From contig JAEUTY010000048.1 in NCBI GenBank assembly GCA_016787805.1, positions 1 through 64,000 of the forward strand: DNA of 64,000 bases. Direction: 5' to 3'. The position numbers were made by a program, and so were the translations under genes. Below the pieces are notes generated by a model. That model was not told the origin of the DNA. It ran no database searches and saw only the letters and a list, made by a program, of their open reading frames with translations. Of this stretch, positions 9,119 to 17,723 are shown in pieces. The stretch comes from Flavobacterium sp. (lineage in GTDB: Bacteria > Bacteroidota > Bacteroidia > Flavobacteriales > Flavobacteriaceae). Position 1 is the stretch's first letter. Every line of letters begins with the position of its first letter.

Positions 9119-10109
9119 AATTTAAAATGGTTTTATCAAAATGATCACTATCTAATATAAAACTACTTTTTATTGGTAAATAAAAAACAGTAGCTTTCAA
9201 ATGCTGATTTTTCAATCGAACATAATCTTTTTCGGTCGTGATAATTAATTTAGTATTGGCTTTATCTTCAATTGTTTTATAATCGTTTTCGGTAAAATGA
9301 TGATGGTCTGGAAAAACCAATTGCGTATCGTTTCCACTTTGCAAATATCCAAAAAAGGGTTCAGGTTTTGCGATTCCAGCCAAAAGTAATTTATCAACAC
9401 TCTTGATTTCTGCTACCGATTTACTTTCCGTTTCGTTATACACGCTTTCATCGTAGTCAATAAAACTAAAATAAACAGGAACTTCCAAACCTATTTTTTG
9501 CTTGATATTTTGTTGTGCAATCTCTGAAATATCTTTCGGACATTTGGTGACAATTATCATATTGGCTCTACGTGCTCCATTTCTACTCTCGCGCAAATTT
9601 CCTGTTGGCAACATCCAATCGTTGCAATACAAATCGTTGTAAGCTGTAAGCATAATGTAAAAACCCGCTTTTACTTTTCGGTGTTGGAAAGCATCGTCCA
9701 ACAAAATTACTTCTGGCTTTTCGGTCAAATGAAGTAGTTGTTCAATTCCGTTTTTTCGATTCGCATCGACAGCAACAGTTGTATTCGGAAATTTTTGGTG
9801 CATTTGAAAAGGTTCATCGCCTAAAATTTCAGCAGACGAGTTCGCATCAGCCAAAACAAAGCCTTCTGATTTACGTTTGTAACCGCGACTCAACGTAGCC
9901 ACTTTATAATGCAAAGAAAGCAATCGAATTAAATACTCAATTTGTGGTGTTTTACCAGTTCCACCAACAGTCAAATTACCAACTGCAATTATGGGAATAG
10001 CAAACGAATACGATTTTAGTATTCCTCGGTCATAAAGAAAATTTCTTACCGATGTAATCCATCCGTACAAAATGGCAAAAGGAAAAAGCAAATACCGTAG
10101 TAAAATCAT
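9090..10109 (-). CDS. lpxK: Tetraacyldisaccharide 4'-kinase
   Basis: LpxK phosphorylates the 4' position of the lipid A disaccharide precursor at the cytoplasmic face of the inner membrane, the sixth step of the lipid A pathway. The protein has 339 residues, close to the usual length. It starts with a hydrophobic membrane-associating helix (RYLLFPFAILYGW), then a Walker A loop GGTGKTP (about residues 49-55), the strand VATLSRGYKRKS, and LLDDAFQHRK, the conserved DDxxQH region containing catalytic residues. The last 29 nt overlap the start of purine nucleoside phosphorylase. A PagL-like lipid A deacylase is encoded about 20 kb away. Confidence 0.93.
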   Translation of the reverse strand: MILLRYLLFPFAILYGWITSVRNFLYDRGILKSYSFAIPIIAVGNLTVGGTGKTPQIEYLIRLLSLHYKVATLSRGYKRKSEGFVLADANSSAEILGDEPFQMHQKFPNTTVAVDANRKNGIEQLLHLTEKPEVILLDDAFQHRKVKAGFYIMLTAYNDLYCNDWMLPTGNLRESRNGARRANMIIVTKCPKDISEIAQQNIKQKIGLEVPVYFSFIDYDESVYNETESKSVAEIKSVDKLLLAGIAKPEPFFGYLQSGNDTQLVFPDHHHFTENDYKTIEDKANTKLIITTEKDYVRLKNQHLKATVFYLPIKSSFILDSDHFDKTILNYVGTSTRNR

Positions 10110-10183
10110 AGTACGAAAGTAATTATTTAGCCTTGAATACGCGAATTATTTTGAATAATTTCTTCATCAAACAAATTATCAAT

Positions 10184-10191
10184 TATATTTG
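10184..10191 (+). promoter_or_regulatory. Candidate promoter -7 box
   Basis: TATATTTG fits TAnnTTTG and stands 46 nt before the ATG at 10238. No -33 element with the usual 19-nt spacing is seen. Confidence 0.4.
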
Positions 10192-10237
10192 GAGTTGTTT
10201 TTGATAGGAACAATTCCGAATTAAAAATTGAGTTAAA

Positions 10238-10801
10238 ATGAAACTGAAATTAGTAGCATTTATTGTGTTTTTTCTCTTTGTGACAAATGCTTTTTCGCAA
10301 GAAGAAAACAATACTGCAATTCTAAAAATTTTGCTTACAAAGTATTACGCTAATGAAAAAGTAATTGTTAAAGATCGATTACAGTTGTTGAGTTTTTATT
10401 GTAAAAAAGCGCCCAACAACGAAGAAACACTTGAAGTGATTGGGAAAAGTAAATTACTCAAAGACAACGCTAAAGAAATCAAAGCGCAAATTAATGTAAC
10501 AATTGATGAAGATTGGTCGAAAGAGTTCAATAATTTATTTGCTAAAGAACATCAATATTTAAAAAGCAAAGTCAATAAATGTTTGAGCTTAGAAGAGTTT
10601 CAAGTAGTTTCCAAACGATTTAATGACAACAACCAACGCTTGATGATTGTAAATAAACCGATGTATTTTGCCAAAAAATATTGCTTAGTAAAAGTGGCTT
10701 TTTATCGAAATATCGAACACAACAGCAGTCGCTTTTTTCTGTTTGAAAATGTAAACGGCGTTTGGACAATCAAAGAAACCTTGAATGAATGGGAAACTTG
10801 A
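10238..10801 (+). CDS. Exported protein of unknown function
   Basis: No family recognised. A signal peptide covers about residues 1-20 (VTNAFSQ). The 167-residue mature protein is rich in Lys, Asn and Glu, with a mostly helical first half and a C-terminal part (YCLVKVAFYRNI, RFFLFENVNGVWTIKETL) that reads like a beta-strand pair ending in a typical small beta domain. Two cysteines in the middle (FYCKKA, NKCLSL) could form a disulfide in the periplasm. It is a single gene with its own candidate promoter, divergent from lpxK. The following 171 nt are non-coding and contain a conserved hairpin module. Confidence 0.75.
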   Translation: MKLKLVAFIVFFLFVTNAFSQEENNTAILKILLTKYYANEKVIVKDRLQLLSFYCKKAPNNEETLEVIGKSKLLKDNAKEIKAQINVTIDEDWSKEFNNLFAKEHQYLKSKVNKCLSLEEFQVVSKRFNDNNQRLMIVNKPMYFAKKYCLVKVAFYRNIEHNSSRFFLFENVNGVWTIKETLNEWET

Positions 10802-10854
10802 TTAGTTTTTAGTCACAGTGTACAGTCACAGTTTTCAACAAATAGAAAATCCGT

Positions 10855-10887
10855 GACACGAGACCAAAGGTCGAACTGACGAAGTAA
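10855..10887 (+). repeat. Hairpin module, copy 2 (GAACTGACGAAGTAA tail)
   Basis: GACACGA is followed by stem GACC (10862-10865), loop AAA, stem GGTC (10869-10872) and the tail GAACTGACGAAGTAA (10873-10887). This copy is free-standing, not inside an AT-rich palindrome. Stem bases differ from copies 1 and 3 but remain paired. Confidence 0.7.
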
Positions 10888-10972
10888 AATCGATTAAAAT
10901 CTGCGTTATCCGCGTTCCAAAATAATGAGCAAGGCGAATCATTGCTGGCAATTTGAAAAATAAAATTAAACA

Positions 10973-12067
10973 ATGAAAATTAAAGAATTATTCCCAATAC
11001 TCGAAGAAATGGCGCCTTTGGCTTATGCCGAAGATTTCGATAACGTTGGTTTATTGGTTGGAAACCAAGAAAATGATGTTAATGGAATTTTGGTTTGCCA
11101 CGATGCATTGGAAAATGTGATCGACGAAGCAATTGCTCAAAACTGCAATGTTGTAGTTTGCTTCCATCCCATTCTATTTTCGGGTTTGAAGAAAATTACA
11201 GGTAAAAATTATGTCGAAAGAGCCGTAATCAAAGCCATCAAAAATGATATTGCAATTTATGCAGTTCATACGGCTTTGGACAATCATAAAAATGGTGTCA
11301 ACAAAATTTTCTGTGATGCATTAGGTTTGAAACACACCAAAATATTGGTGCCAAAACAAAACTTCATCCAAAAACTGATTACGTATACAATTCCTGAAAA
11401 TGTAGAGCAAGTGCGCAACGCTTTGTTTGACGCTGGAGCTGGAAAAATAGGCAATTACGACGATTGCAGTTTCAATTCGCAAGGCATCGGAACGTATATG
11501 GGAAATGAGAACAGCAATCCAGAAATCGGAGAACGTTTCGAGTTTGTTGAAGCACCCGAAGTCAAAATTGAAGTCACTTTTGAAAAACATTTGCAATCCA
11601 AAATCTTGAAAGCGCTTTTTTCCAATCATGTGTATGAAGAAGTAGCGTACGAAATTTACGACTTGCAAAATGCCCATCAAAATATAGGTTTAGGAATGGT
11701 TGGCGAGTTAGAAATAGCAATGAACGAAACTGATTTCTTAGCTCTTGTAAAAGACAAAATGCAATGCGGTGGCATCAGACATAGTAATTTATTAGGCAAA
11801 AAAGTTTCAAAAGTGGCCGTTTTAGGAGGCTCGGGAAGCTTTGCTATCAAAAATGCTATTCAAGCCAAAGCCGATATTTTTTTAACGGCCGATTTGAAAT
11901 ACCACAACTTCTACGAAGCTGAAAATCAGATTGTTTTAGCCGATATTGGTCACTTTGAAAGCGAAAGATTTACAAAAAATTATATTGTTGATTTTCTTAA
12001 AGAAAAAATTACTAATTTTGCAATCGTTTTATCAGAAGAAAATACAAACCCAGTTAAGTACTTATAA
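10973..12067 (+). CDS. Nif3-like dinuclear metal centre protein (DUF34/NIF3)
   Basis: Members form hexameric rings with a two-metal site in each subunit; GTP cyclohydrolase and hydrolase activities have been proposed, but the in vivo role is unsettled. The 364-residue length is that of the long form, in which a PII-like domain (here about residues 125-225) is inserted between the two halves of the metal domain. Metal ligands are visible in CFHPILFSG, in VHTALDN and in the C-terminal IGHFESE. The next gene starts 4 nt after the stop, so the two form an operon; this Nif3 plus coiled-coil pairing is common across bacteria. Confidence 0.9.
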   Translation: MKIKELFPILEEMAPLAYAEDFDNVGLLVGNQENDVNGILVCHDALENVIDEAIAQNCNVVVCFHPILFSGLKKITGKNYVERAVIKAIKNDIAIYAVHTALDNHKNGVNKIFCDALGLKHTKILVPKQNFIQKLITYTIPENVEQVRNALFDAGAGKIGNYDDCSFNSQGIGTYMGNENSNPEIGERFEFVEAPEVKIEVTFEKHLQSKILKALFSNHVYEEVAYEIYDLQNAHQNIGLGMVGELEIAMNETDFLALVKDKMQCGGIRHSNLLGKKVSKVAVLGGSGSFAIKNAIQAKADIFLTADLKYHNFYEAENQIVLADIGHFESERFTKNYIVDFLKEKITNFAIVLSEENTNPVKYL

Positions 12068-12070
12068 AAT

Positions 12071-12850
12071 ATGGCTACTACAAAAGAATTGAGCGTTGAA
12101 GACAAATTAAGAGCGCTATATGATTTACAATTAATCGATACTCGAATTGACGAAATTAGAAATGTAAGAGGTGAATTGCCTTTGGAAGTAGAAGATTTAG
12201 AAGATGAAGTAGCAGGTTTAACTACTCGTTTGGAGAAACTTCAACTTGATTTAGTGAGCATTGAAGACAATATCAAGGCAAAGAAAAATGCAGTAGAAGA
12301 TCATCAAGCAGCTATAAAAAGATATACAGAACAACAGAAAGAAGTTCGTAACAATAGAGAATTCAACTCTTTAACGAAAGAAATTGAGTTCCAAGAATTA
12401 GAAATTCAATTGGCAGAAAAGCAAATCAAAGAGATGAAAGCTTCAATTGAGCACAAAAAAGAAGTGATTTCAAATTCTAAAGAAAAATTAGAAGAGAAGT
12501 CAAATCACTTAAAACACAAAAAAGCGGAGTTGAACGACATTATGGCTGAAACTCAAAAAGAAGAAAGCTTTTTAACAGAAAAATCAGCTGAGTATGAAGG
12601 TTTAATCGAGGAACGTTTATTAGCGGCTTACAAAAGAATTCGTTCAAGCGTAAGAAACGGTTTAGCGGTAGTTTCTATCGAACGTGGTGCTTCTGCAGGT
12701 TCTTTCTTTACCATTCCACCGCAAACGCAAGTAGAAATCGCTTCTAGAAAAAAAGTGATTACTGATGAGCACTCTGGACGTATTTTGGTTGACGCTGCTT
12801 TAGCCGATGAAGAAAGAGAAAAAATGGAACAATTATTCGCAAAAATGTAA
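12071..12850 (+). CDS. Coiled-coil protein of the C4-zinc-ribbon (DUF164) family, ribbon cysteines lost
   Basis: The 259-residue protein has a long antiparallel coiled coil (about residues 10-185, full of Glu/Lys heptads) and a C-terminal domain that in relatives such as FlgZ/HP0958 and CdsZ binds zinc through two Cys pairs. Here the surrounding sequence is kept (FFTIPPQTQVEIASRKK, HSGRILVD), but the positions of the four cysteines read GASAGSF and DEHSG, so no zinc ribbon can form. Relatives are thought to act as chaperones or nucleic-acid-binding scaffolds. The gene is in an operon with nif3 and ends in a strong terminator. Confidence 0.85.
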   Translation: MATTKELSVEDKLRALYDLQLIDTRIDEIRNVRGELPLEVEDLEDEVAGLTTRLEKLQLDLVSIEDNIKAKKNAVEDHQAAIKRYTEQQKEVRNNREFNSLTKEIEFQELEIQLAEKQIKEMKASIEHKKEVISNSKEKLEEKSNHLKHKKAELNDIMAETQKEESFLTEKSAEYEGLIEERLLAAYKRIRSSVRNGLAVVSIERGASAGSFFTIPPQTQVEIASRKKVITDEHSGRILVDAALADEEREKMEQLFAKM

Positions 12851-12856
12851 TACCTT

Positions 12857-12885
12857 AAATCCCGATTCAACATCGGGATTTTTTT
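12857..12885 (+). terminator. Rho-independent terminator abutting the next start codon
   Basis: AAATCCCGAT (12857-12866) pairs perfectly with ATCGGGATTT (12872-12881), loop TCAAC, then a T run to 12885. The ATG of the next gene begins at 12886. Confidence 0.85.
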
Positions 12886-13722
12886 ATGAAAAAAATAGCG
12901 CTTTTTATTCTCGCCAAAAGCATCGGATTGTACATTAACTTGCTGAGTTATGTTCGTCCGAATAAAGCATTACAACTTGCTTATCAATTATTTAGTCAAC
13001 CGCGAAAAGGAAAATTACAAAAAGACCAATTACCCAAATCGCTAGCCAAAGCCGAACAAGAAAAGCTGCAACACAACGAACACCATTTTCACTTACACAA
13101 ATGGAAAGGCAACGACGAAATCATTTTACTCATTCACGGTTGGGAAAGTAATGCTTCGCGGTGGAAAAAAATGTTACCGTACTTAAAAAAAACAGGCAAA
13201 ACCATCATCGCCATCGACGGACCAGCGCACGGATTAACGAGTGGAAAAGAATTCAATGTGCCGCTGTATTCCGAATTTATTGACCAAGTAGTTCAAAAAT
13301 ACAATCCCAAAATTGCCATCGGACATTCTATCGGAGGCAATGCCATCGCTTATTTTCAAGCGCATTACCAACATACTTTTGACAAACTAGTCTTAATTGG
13401 CTCACCTTCTGATTTTAGCGTTATCTTAAACAATTATGTAAAAATGCTGGGCTTGAATACTCGAGTACATCAAGCTTTAGCCAAATACACCAAAGAACGT
13501 TTTAACATCACCATCGACGAATTTTCGGCATGCAAATTCCTTGAAAACACAACCATTCCGGGCATCATAGCGCACGACACCGAAGATAATGTGGTGCTTA
13601 TTACAGAAGGAAAAAAAATAGCCAATACTTGGAAAACAGCAGAATTCATCGAAACCAAAGGCTTAGGCCACAGCATGCACGACGACCAATTGTACCAAAC
13701 AATAATCGATTTTATCAAGTAA
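12886..13722 (+). CDS. Alpha/beta hydrolase
   Basis: A 278-residue alpha/beta-hydrolase fold enzyme. The oxyanion region is LIHGWESNASRW (about residues 82-93), the nucleophile elbow is GHSIGGN with Ser148, the acid is in AHDTEDNVV (Asp231 or Asp234), and the base is His262 in GLGHSMHD. The N-terminal helix (FILAKSIGLYINLLSYV) is hydrophobic and may associate with the membrane. The substrate is unknown; an ester or thioester is likely. The start codon directly follows the T run of the upstream terminator. A transcript must read through that hairpin or begin inside the previous gene. A later start would remove the conserved N-terminal helix. Confidence 0.85.
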   Translation: MKKIALFILAKSIGLYINLLSYVRPNKALQLAYQLFSQPRKGKLQKDQLPKSLAKAEQEKLQHNEHHFHLHKWKGNDEIILLIHGWESNASRWKKMLPYLKKTGKTIIAIDGPAHGLTSGKEFNVPLYSEFIDQVVQKYNPKIAIGHSIGGNAIAYFQAHYQHTFDKLVLIGSPSDFSVILNNYVKMLGLNTRVHQALAKYTKERFNITIDEFSACKFLENTTIPGIIAHDTEDNVVLITEGKKIANTWKTAEFIETKGLGHSMHDDQLYQTIIDFIK

Positions 13723-13762
13723 AACAGTATTCTCTCTTTTCTATTTTCTATTTTCTTTCAAG

Positions 13763-13906
13763 AGCCTAATCCCGCTTTCCGTTCCAAGATTTTTTGTCCA
13801 GCACTTTTTTTGTAAGCCGCAAAAAGCGCTTCCGCTGGTCGCGTTTTTTCAGCAACAAAAAATAGCGCCGTACTGCAAAATGCTTTCCACTGCAATCAGG
13901 GGCAAA
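13763..13906 (+). repeat. Structured intergenic repeat, copy A
   Basis: The left end is CCTAATCCCGCTTTCCGTTC and the right end TTTCCACTGCAATCAGGGGC. The core hairpin is AAAAA (13821-13825), bulged G, CGC, loop TTCCGCTGGTC (13830-13840), GCG, TTTTT. An outer pairing joins TTTTTTTGT (13805) with ACAAAAAA (13855). Other copies are at 17573, 35986 and 53881 (minus strand). The remainder of the 294-nt gap is AT-rich short-word repeat ending in a TACCTTTA box before rluF. Confidence 0.7.
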
Positions 13907-14016
13907 TCAGTAGTCCAACCGAACTAACACTTTAAATACTTATGCTGCCTTCTGCTGACTTCTTGTTTCTGACTTCTAAATTCTAATTTCTAAATTCATT
14001 TCGCTACCTTTACACC

Positions 14017-14805
14017 ATGGAAGAAAACCGCATTCGCATCAACAAATACTTATCCGAAACGGGCTTTTGCTCGCGTCGTGAAGCCGACAAACTCATCGAT
14101 GAAGGTCGCGTTACGGTCAACGGAAAAGCACCTGAAATGGGAACTAAAGTCACCATCGACGACGAAATCCGCGTAGACGGAAAACTCGTGCGTGAAAAGA
14201 AAGAAAAACGACTCTATTTGGCTTTCAACAAACCGGTTGGTATCGAATGTACAACCAATCAAAATGTACGTAATAATATCGTTGATTACATCAATTATCC
14301 TGAACGCATTTTTCCAATTGGACGCTTAGACAAAGCCAGTGAAGGATTGATTTTTATGACCAACGACGGCGATATCGTGAACAAAATTCTTCGCGCACGC
14401 AACAACCACGAAAAAGAGTACATTGTTACAGTCAATAAACCTATAACTGACCGATTCATTCAACGCATGGGCAATGGCATTCCAATTTTGGAAACGGTAA
14501 CGCGCAAATGCCATGTGGAGCAAGTCAGCAAAAACATCTTTAAAATCATATTGACACAAGGTTTGAATCGTCAAATCCGTAGAATGTGTGAGTATTTGGG
14601 TTATGAAGTGACCGCTTTGAAACGCATTCGCATCATCAACATTTCGCTCGATGTCCCAATTGGTCGTTACCGCGAATTGACATCAGCAGAAATTCAGCAA
14701 CTCAACCAACTCATCGAACCTTCAAGCAAAACCGAGGAAGCGAGTTTGCCAAAATCAGCTCCAAAAAGGCAAGAAACTACAAGAAGAGATTATAGAAAAC
14801 GATAA
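14017..14805 (+). CDS. rluF: 23S rRNA pseudouridine synthase, RluF type
   Basis: The enzyme converts a specific uridine of 23S rRNA to pseudouridine; E. coli RluF acts on U2604 in the peptidyl-transferase region and also on a tRNA. The N-terminal S4 RNA-binding domain (about residues 6-60, RINKYLSETGFCSRREADK) is followed by the RsuA/RluB/E/F catalytic domain with Asp105 in GRLDKASEGL. The sequence NKPVGIECTT and the NRQIRRMCEYLGY block are typical of the RluF branch. Residues 235-262 form a basic, disordered tail. A near-consensus promoter box (TACCTTTA) ends 8 nt before the ATG, which suggests a very short leader. Confidence 0.9.
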   Translation: MEENRIRINKYLSETGFCSRREADKLIDEGRVTVNGKAPEMGTKVTIDDEIRVDGKLVREKKEKRLYLAFNKPVGIECTTNQNVRNNIVDYINYPERIFPIGRLDKASEGLIFMTNDGDIVNKILRARNNHEKEYIVTVNKPITDRFIQRMGNGIPILETVTRKCHVEQVSKNIFKIILTQGLNRQIRRMCEYLGYEVTALKRIRIINISLDVPIGRYRELTSAEIQQLNQLIEPSSKTEEASLPKSAPKRQETTRRDYRKR

Positions 14806-14943
14806 TTTTTAAATACCAAAAAACAAGTTCCAAAATCCAAATAAATCCAAAATAAAAAAATCAAATTAAAAAATACTCTTTGTTTGAATTTGATTCTTTG
14901 GGACTTATTTGTGATTTGCTTTTTGTGATTTGAGATTTCCTAT
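14806..14943. repeat. AT-rich imperfect palindrome between convergent genes
   Basis: The left arm (CAAATAAATCCAAAATAAAA, then ATCAAATT) and right arm (GAATTTGATTCTTTGGGACTTATTTG) are roughly complementary, turning at about 14878. The gap lies between two convergent genes, so it may terminate both. Same family as 1513, 3953 and 18303. Confidence 0.55.
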
Positions 14944-16197
14944 TTACAATTTCGATTCAAACAACATCGGATTTTCTATTTTAGAACCATCTAAATTGCC
15001 TTCTTTATCATAAGCTTGCCAAGGTGAATTAGCAAAAAAGTGCAATTTATCTTTTACAATAATAGCCAAAGCGGGTTCGTTAAAATCAGCTCTATTATGG
15101 TCAATTATCCGAAATCCTGTGATGGTATTTTGTTCTTCATTCAAATTAAATTGAACTAAGCGAATTGGTTTTACACCATTTTGAACTTCAATTAAAGTCG
15201 ACTTGTAAAAACACAAACCATCTATTCCTTTGCCAATAGTTCCGTCAGGAAAAGTAAGCCACTGACGTGATTTATCTTTCAAAGAAATCACTGAAATTCC
15301 TTTCAAATAATCGGCAATAAATAATTTACTTTCATCTGTATTCATCGTAATTCCTTGCAAATTATAGGCTTCATTTTCCAACGAAATCCATTCGGTCATG
15401 ACATTGTTTTGAATCTTATAAATGATTGGTTTGTTGCTATCGGAAACATAAACCTCGTTGGTTTTTGTCACATACAAATCGCCAAACACATGATTGCCTT
15501 CCATTTCAAATCGTTGGATTACCTTTTTAGTTTTGATGTCAATTTTTAAAACGGCAGCTTTCCCATCTAAATCAGCTGAAAATCGTTCCATTTCAGGAAT
15601 AGCAGCTGTTGCAACCCAAAGAAATCGTTCGTTACTATCTTTCTTAATTGAAAAAACAGCAAATAATTGGTCATCAGTAAACCAATCAGAGCATATTCCT
15701 GACTTACTATCGAACGAAACAATTTTTCGCTTTCTGATGCTCGATGCCAACCACAAATTCGATTTCGGCAAAAATTCCAAACCTTCTGGATGCAATTCTT
15801 TTTCGTTCAATGATACTAGTTTATTTGAATTAGAAATCGTTTGCTCTTGCGATTTTTTCAAGGCTAAAACCTGTTGGAAGGCTGACGAATTAGCAATCGA
15901 TTTAAAGTCATCATCCGTTTCAAAAGCAATTGTATGATTCATTAAAACTACTTTTTGCAAAACGGTAATTGTTTCTTTTTCTTTACCATTCAAAGCCAAA
16001 GCAGCTGCCAAATTATACGTATAAGTAGGATGAAAAGGTCGAATGCTATCCAATTGTTGAGTCAACTTCAAAAAAGTAGCATAGTCTTTACTTTTATAGG
16101 CATTTATCGATTGTTGATAAACTTCCTTTTGTGTTTGCGATTGCGCTAGAGTGATTGTGATGAAAATCAACACTAGACTGTATAAATAGTTTTTCAT
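14944..16197 (-). CDS. Exported beta-propeller-like protein (SMP-30/NHL type)
   Basis: The start is taken at 16197, giving MKNYLYSLVL and a clean signal peptide ending at LAQSQ; an upstream extension to 16245 has no support. The mature protein has a short TPR-like helical part (about residues 20-110: INAYKSKDYATFLKL, YNLAAALALNGKEKET). A six-bladed-propeller-like domain of the gluconolactonase/NHL kind follows (HPEGLEFLPKSNLWLAS, GNHVFGDLYVTKTNEVYVSD, LQGITMNTDESKLFIAD, GIDGLCFYK). It has 417 residues and no lipobox. Function is unknown; a periplasmic lactonase or binding protein is possible. It is convergent with rluF and divergent from pepT. Confidence 0.75.
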   Translation of the reverse strand: MKNYLYSLVLIFITITLAQSQTQKEVYQQSINAYKSKDYATFLKLTQQLDSIRPFHPTYTYNLAAALALNGKEKETITVLQKVVLMNHTIAFETDDDFKSIANSSAFQQVLALKKSQEQTISNSNKLVSLNEKELHPEGLEFLPKSNLWLASSIRKRKIVSFDSKSGICSDWFTDDQLFAVFSIKKDSNERFLWVATAAIPEMERFSADLDGKAAVLKIDIKTKKVIQRFEMEGNHVFGDLYVTKTNEVYVSDSNKPIIYKIQNNVMTEWISLENEAYNLQGITMNTDESKLFIADYLKGISVISLKDKSRQWLTFPDGTIGKGIDGLCFYKSTLIEVQNGVKPIRLVQFNLNEEQNTITGFRIIDHNRADFNEPALAIIVKDKLHFFANSPWQAYDKEGNLDGSKIENPMLFESKL

Positions 16198-16269
16198 GTT
16201 TTTTGATTGTGATGATAAAAGTACTAAAAAACTATCCGAAATCATCTTTTATAACACTCGCTTAATTGC

Positions 16270-16277
16270 TATATTTG
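16270..16277 (+). promoter_or_regulatory. Promoter -7 box of pepT
   Basis: TATATTTG fits TAnnTTTG and lies 17 nt before the pepT ATG, implying a leader of about ten bases. Confidence 0.5.
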
Positions 16278-16294
16278 TAAAAAAATAATTCAAA

Positions 16295-17539
16295 ATGCAA
16301 GACATCATCAATCGCTTTATCAGCTACGTAACCATCGATACCGAATCGGATCCTAACTCAGAAACTACTCCAAGTACAGCTAAACAATGGGATTTGGCCA
16401 ATAAATTAGTCGACGAACTCAAAGCCATGGGAATGCAAGACGTAACCATCGACGAAAACGCGTATATTATGGCAACACTGCCTAGCAACGTGGATCACAA
16501 AGTGCCAACCATTGGTTTTGTATCGCATTTTGACACAACTCCCGATTTCACTGGAGCTAATGTGAATCCGCAAATCATCGAAAATTACGACGGAAAAGAC
16601 ATCGTATTGAATGCAGAACAAAACATTATTTTATCACCAAGTTATTTTGAAGATTTACTTTTATATAAAGGTCAAACGCTTATTACTACTGATGGTTTAA
16701 CACTTTTAGGCGCCGATGATAAAGCCGGAATTACCGAAATCATGGAAGCGATGAAGTATTTAATTGAGCATCCAGAAATCAAACACGGAGCCGTGCGCGT
16801 TGGATTTACACCTGATGAAGAAATTGGCCGCGGCGCACACAAATTCGATGTTGAAAAATTTGGTTGCGATTGGGCTTACACTATGGACGGCAGTCAGATT
16901 GGCGAATTAGAATACGAAAATTTTAACGCCGCTGGAGCGAAAATTACCTTCAAAGGAAAAAGTGTACATCCTGGTTATGCCAAGGGAAAAATGATCAACT
17001 CGATGTTGTTGGCCAATCAATTCATTTCGGCTTTACCATACAATGAAGTTCCTGAGAGAACACAAGATTACGAAGGTTTCTTCCACGTGCATCATTTAAC
17101 GGGAAGCATCGAAGAAACCGTTTTGGAACTCATTATTCGCGACCACGACAAAGCGCTTTTTGAAGGCAGAAAAGAACTAATTCATGCGATTGCAAAACAA
17201 ATTAACGATCAATACGCTCAACAATTTGGCGAAGACATTTGCATTGCCGAAGTGAAAGATCAATACTACAACATGCGCGAAAAAGTAGAACCTGTTTTTC
17301 ATATTGTAGACATTGCCGAAAAAGCAATGAAAGAACTCGGAATTACACCAATAATAAAACCAATTCGAGGTGGAACTGACGGTTCGCAATTATCATACAA
17401 AGGTTTGCCTTGCCCTAATATTTTTGCTGGCGGACATAATTTCCACGGCAAATACGAGTACGTTCCTGTTGAAAGCATGGTTAAAGCTACCGAAGTGATT
17501 GTGAAAATTTGTGAATTAAGCGCGACTGAAAATTTTTGA
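16295..17539 (+). CDS. pepT: Peptidase T (tripeptide aminopeptidase)
   Basis: PepT is a cytoplasmic two-zinc M20B peptidase that removes the N-terminal residue of tripeptides. At 414 residues it matches the family. The zinc and catalytic residues line up with the E. coli enzyme: His78 and Asp80 in SHFDTTP, Asp141 in GADDKAG, Glu175/Glu176 in TPDEEIGRG, an Asp in TMDGS, and a C-terminal His in [13 protein letters not shown] promoter box is close to the ATG. It is a single-gene unit followed by a structured repeat containing a perfect 18-bp hairpin, which could terminate it. Confidence 0.95.
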   Translation: MQDIINRFISYVTIDTESDPNSETTPSTAKQWDLANKLVDELKAMGMQDVTIDENAYIMATLPSNVDHKVPTIGFVSHFDTTPDFTGANVNPQIIENYDGKDIVLNAEQNIILSPSYFEDLLLYKGQTLITTDGLTLLGADDKAGITEIMEAMKYLIEHPEIKHGAVRVGFTPDEEIGRGAHKFDVEKFGCDWAYTMDGSQIGELEYENFNAAGAKITFKGKSVHPGYAKGKMINSMLLANQFISALPYNEVPERTQDYEGFFHVHHLTGSIEETVLELIIRDHDKALFEGRKELIHAIAKQINDQYAQQFGEDICIAEVKDQYYNMREKVEPVFHIVDIAEKAMKELGITPIIKPIRGGTDGSQLSYKGLPCPNIFAGGHNFHGKYEYVPVESMVKATEVIVKICELSATENF

Positions 17540-17572
17540 TTTTATTAGGAGCGAAAGGCTTGGGCATTTTTT

Positions 17573-17660
17573 GTAATCCATGTTCCCGCTTTCCGTTTCA
17601 ATACCTTTGTCAAAGTTTGAAACTTTGACAAAGGTATTTTCTCTTCAATCGGGGCTAAAA
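17573..17660 (+). repeat. Structured intergenic repeat, copy B, with perfect 37-nt palindrome
   Basis: The left end TTCCCGCTTTCCGTTTCAA and right end TCTTCAATCGGGGCTAA match the ends of copies A and C. The centre is different: bases 17601-17618 pair perfectly with 17620-17637 (18 bp, one central G), starting ATACCTTTGTC. The four following T could make it a terminator for pepT. Confidence 0.65.
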
Positions 17661-17723
17661 AATAAACATCGTAAACAAAATTATTAGTTCTAAGAAAAAA
17701 GCTGAACACTGAACACTAAAATT

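Noticed and set aside
15494-15937. Plus-strand frame of 147 codons inside the 14944-16197 gene
   Set aside because: No signal peptide or domain, and the minus-strand gene reads through with a clean signal peptide.
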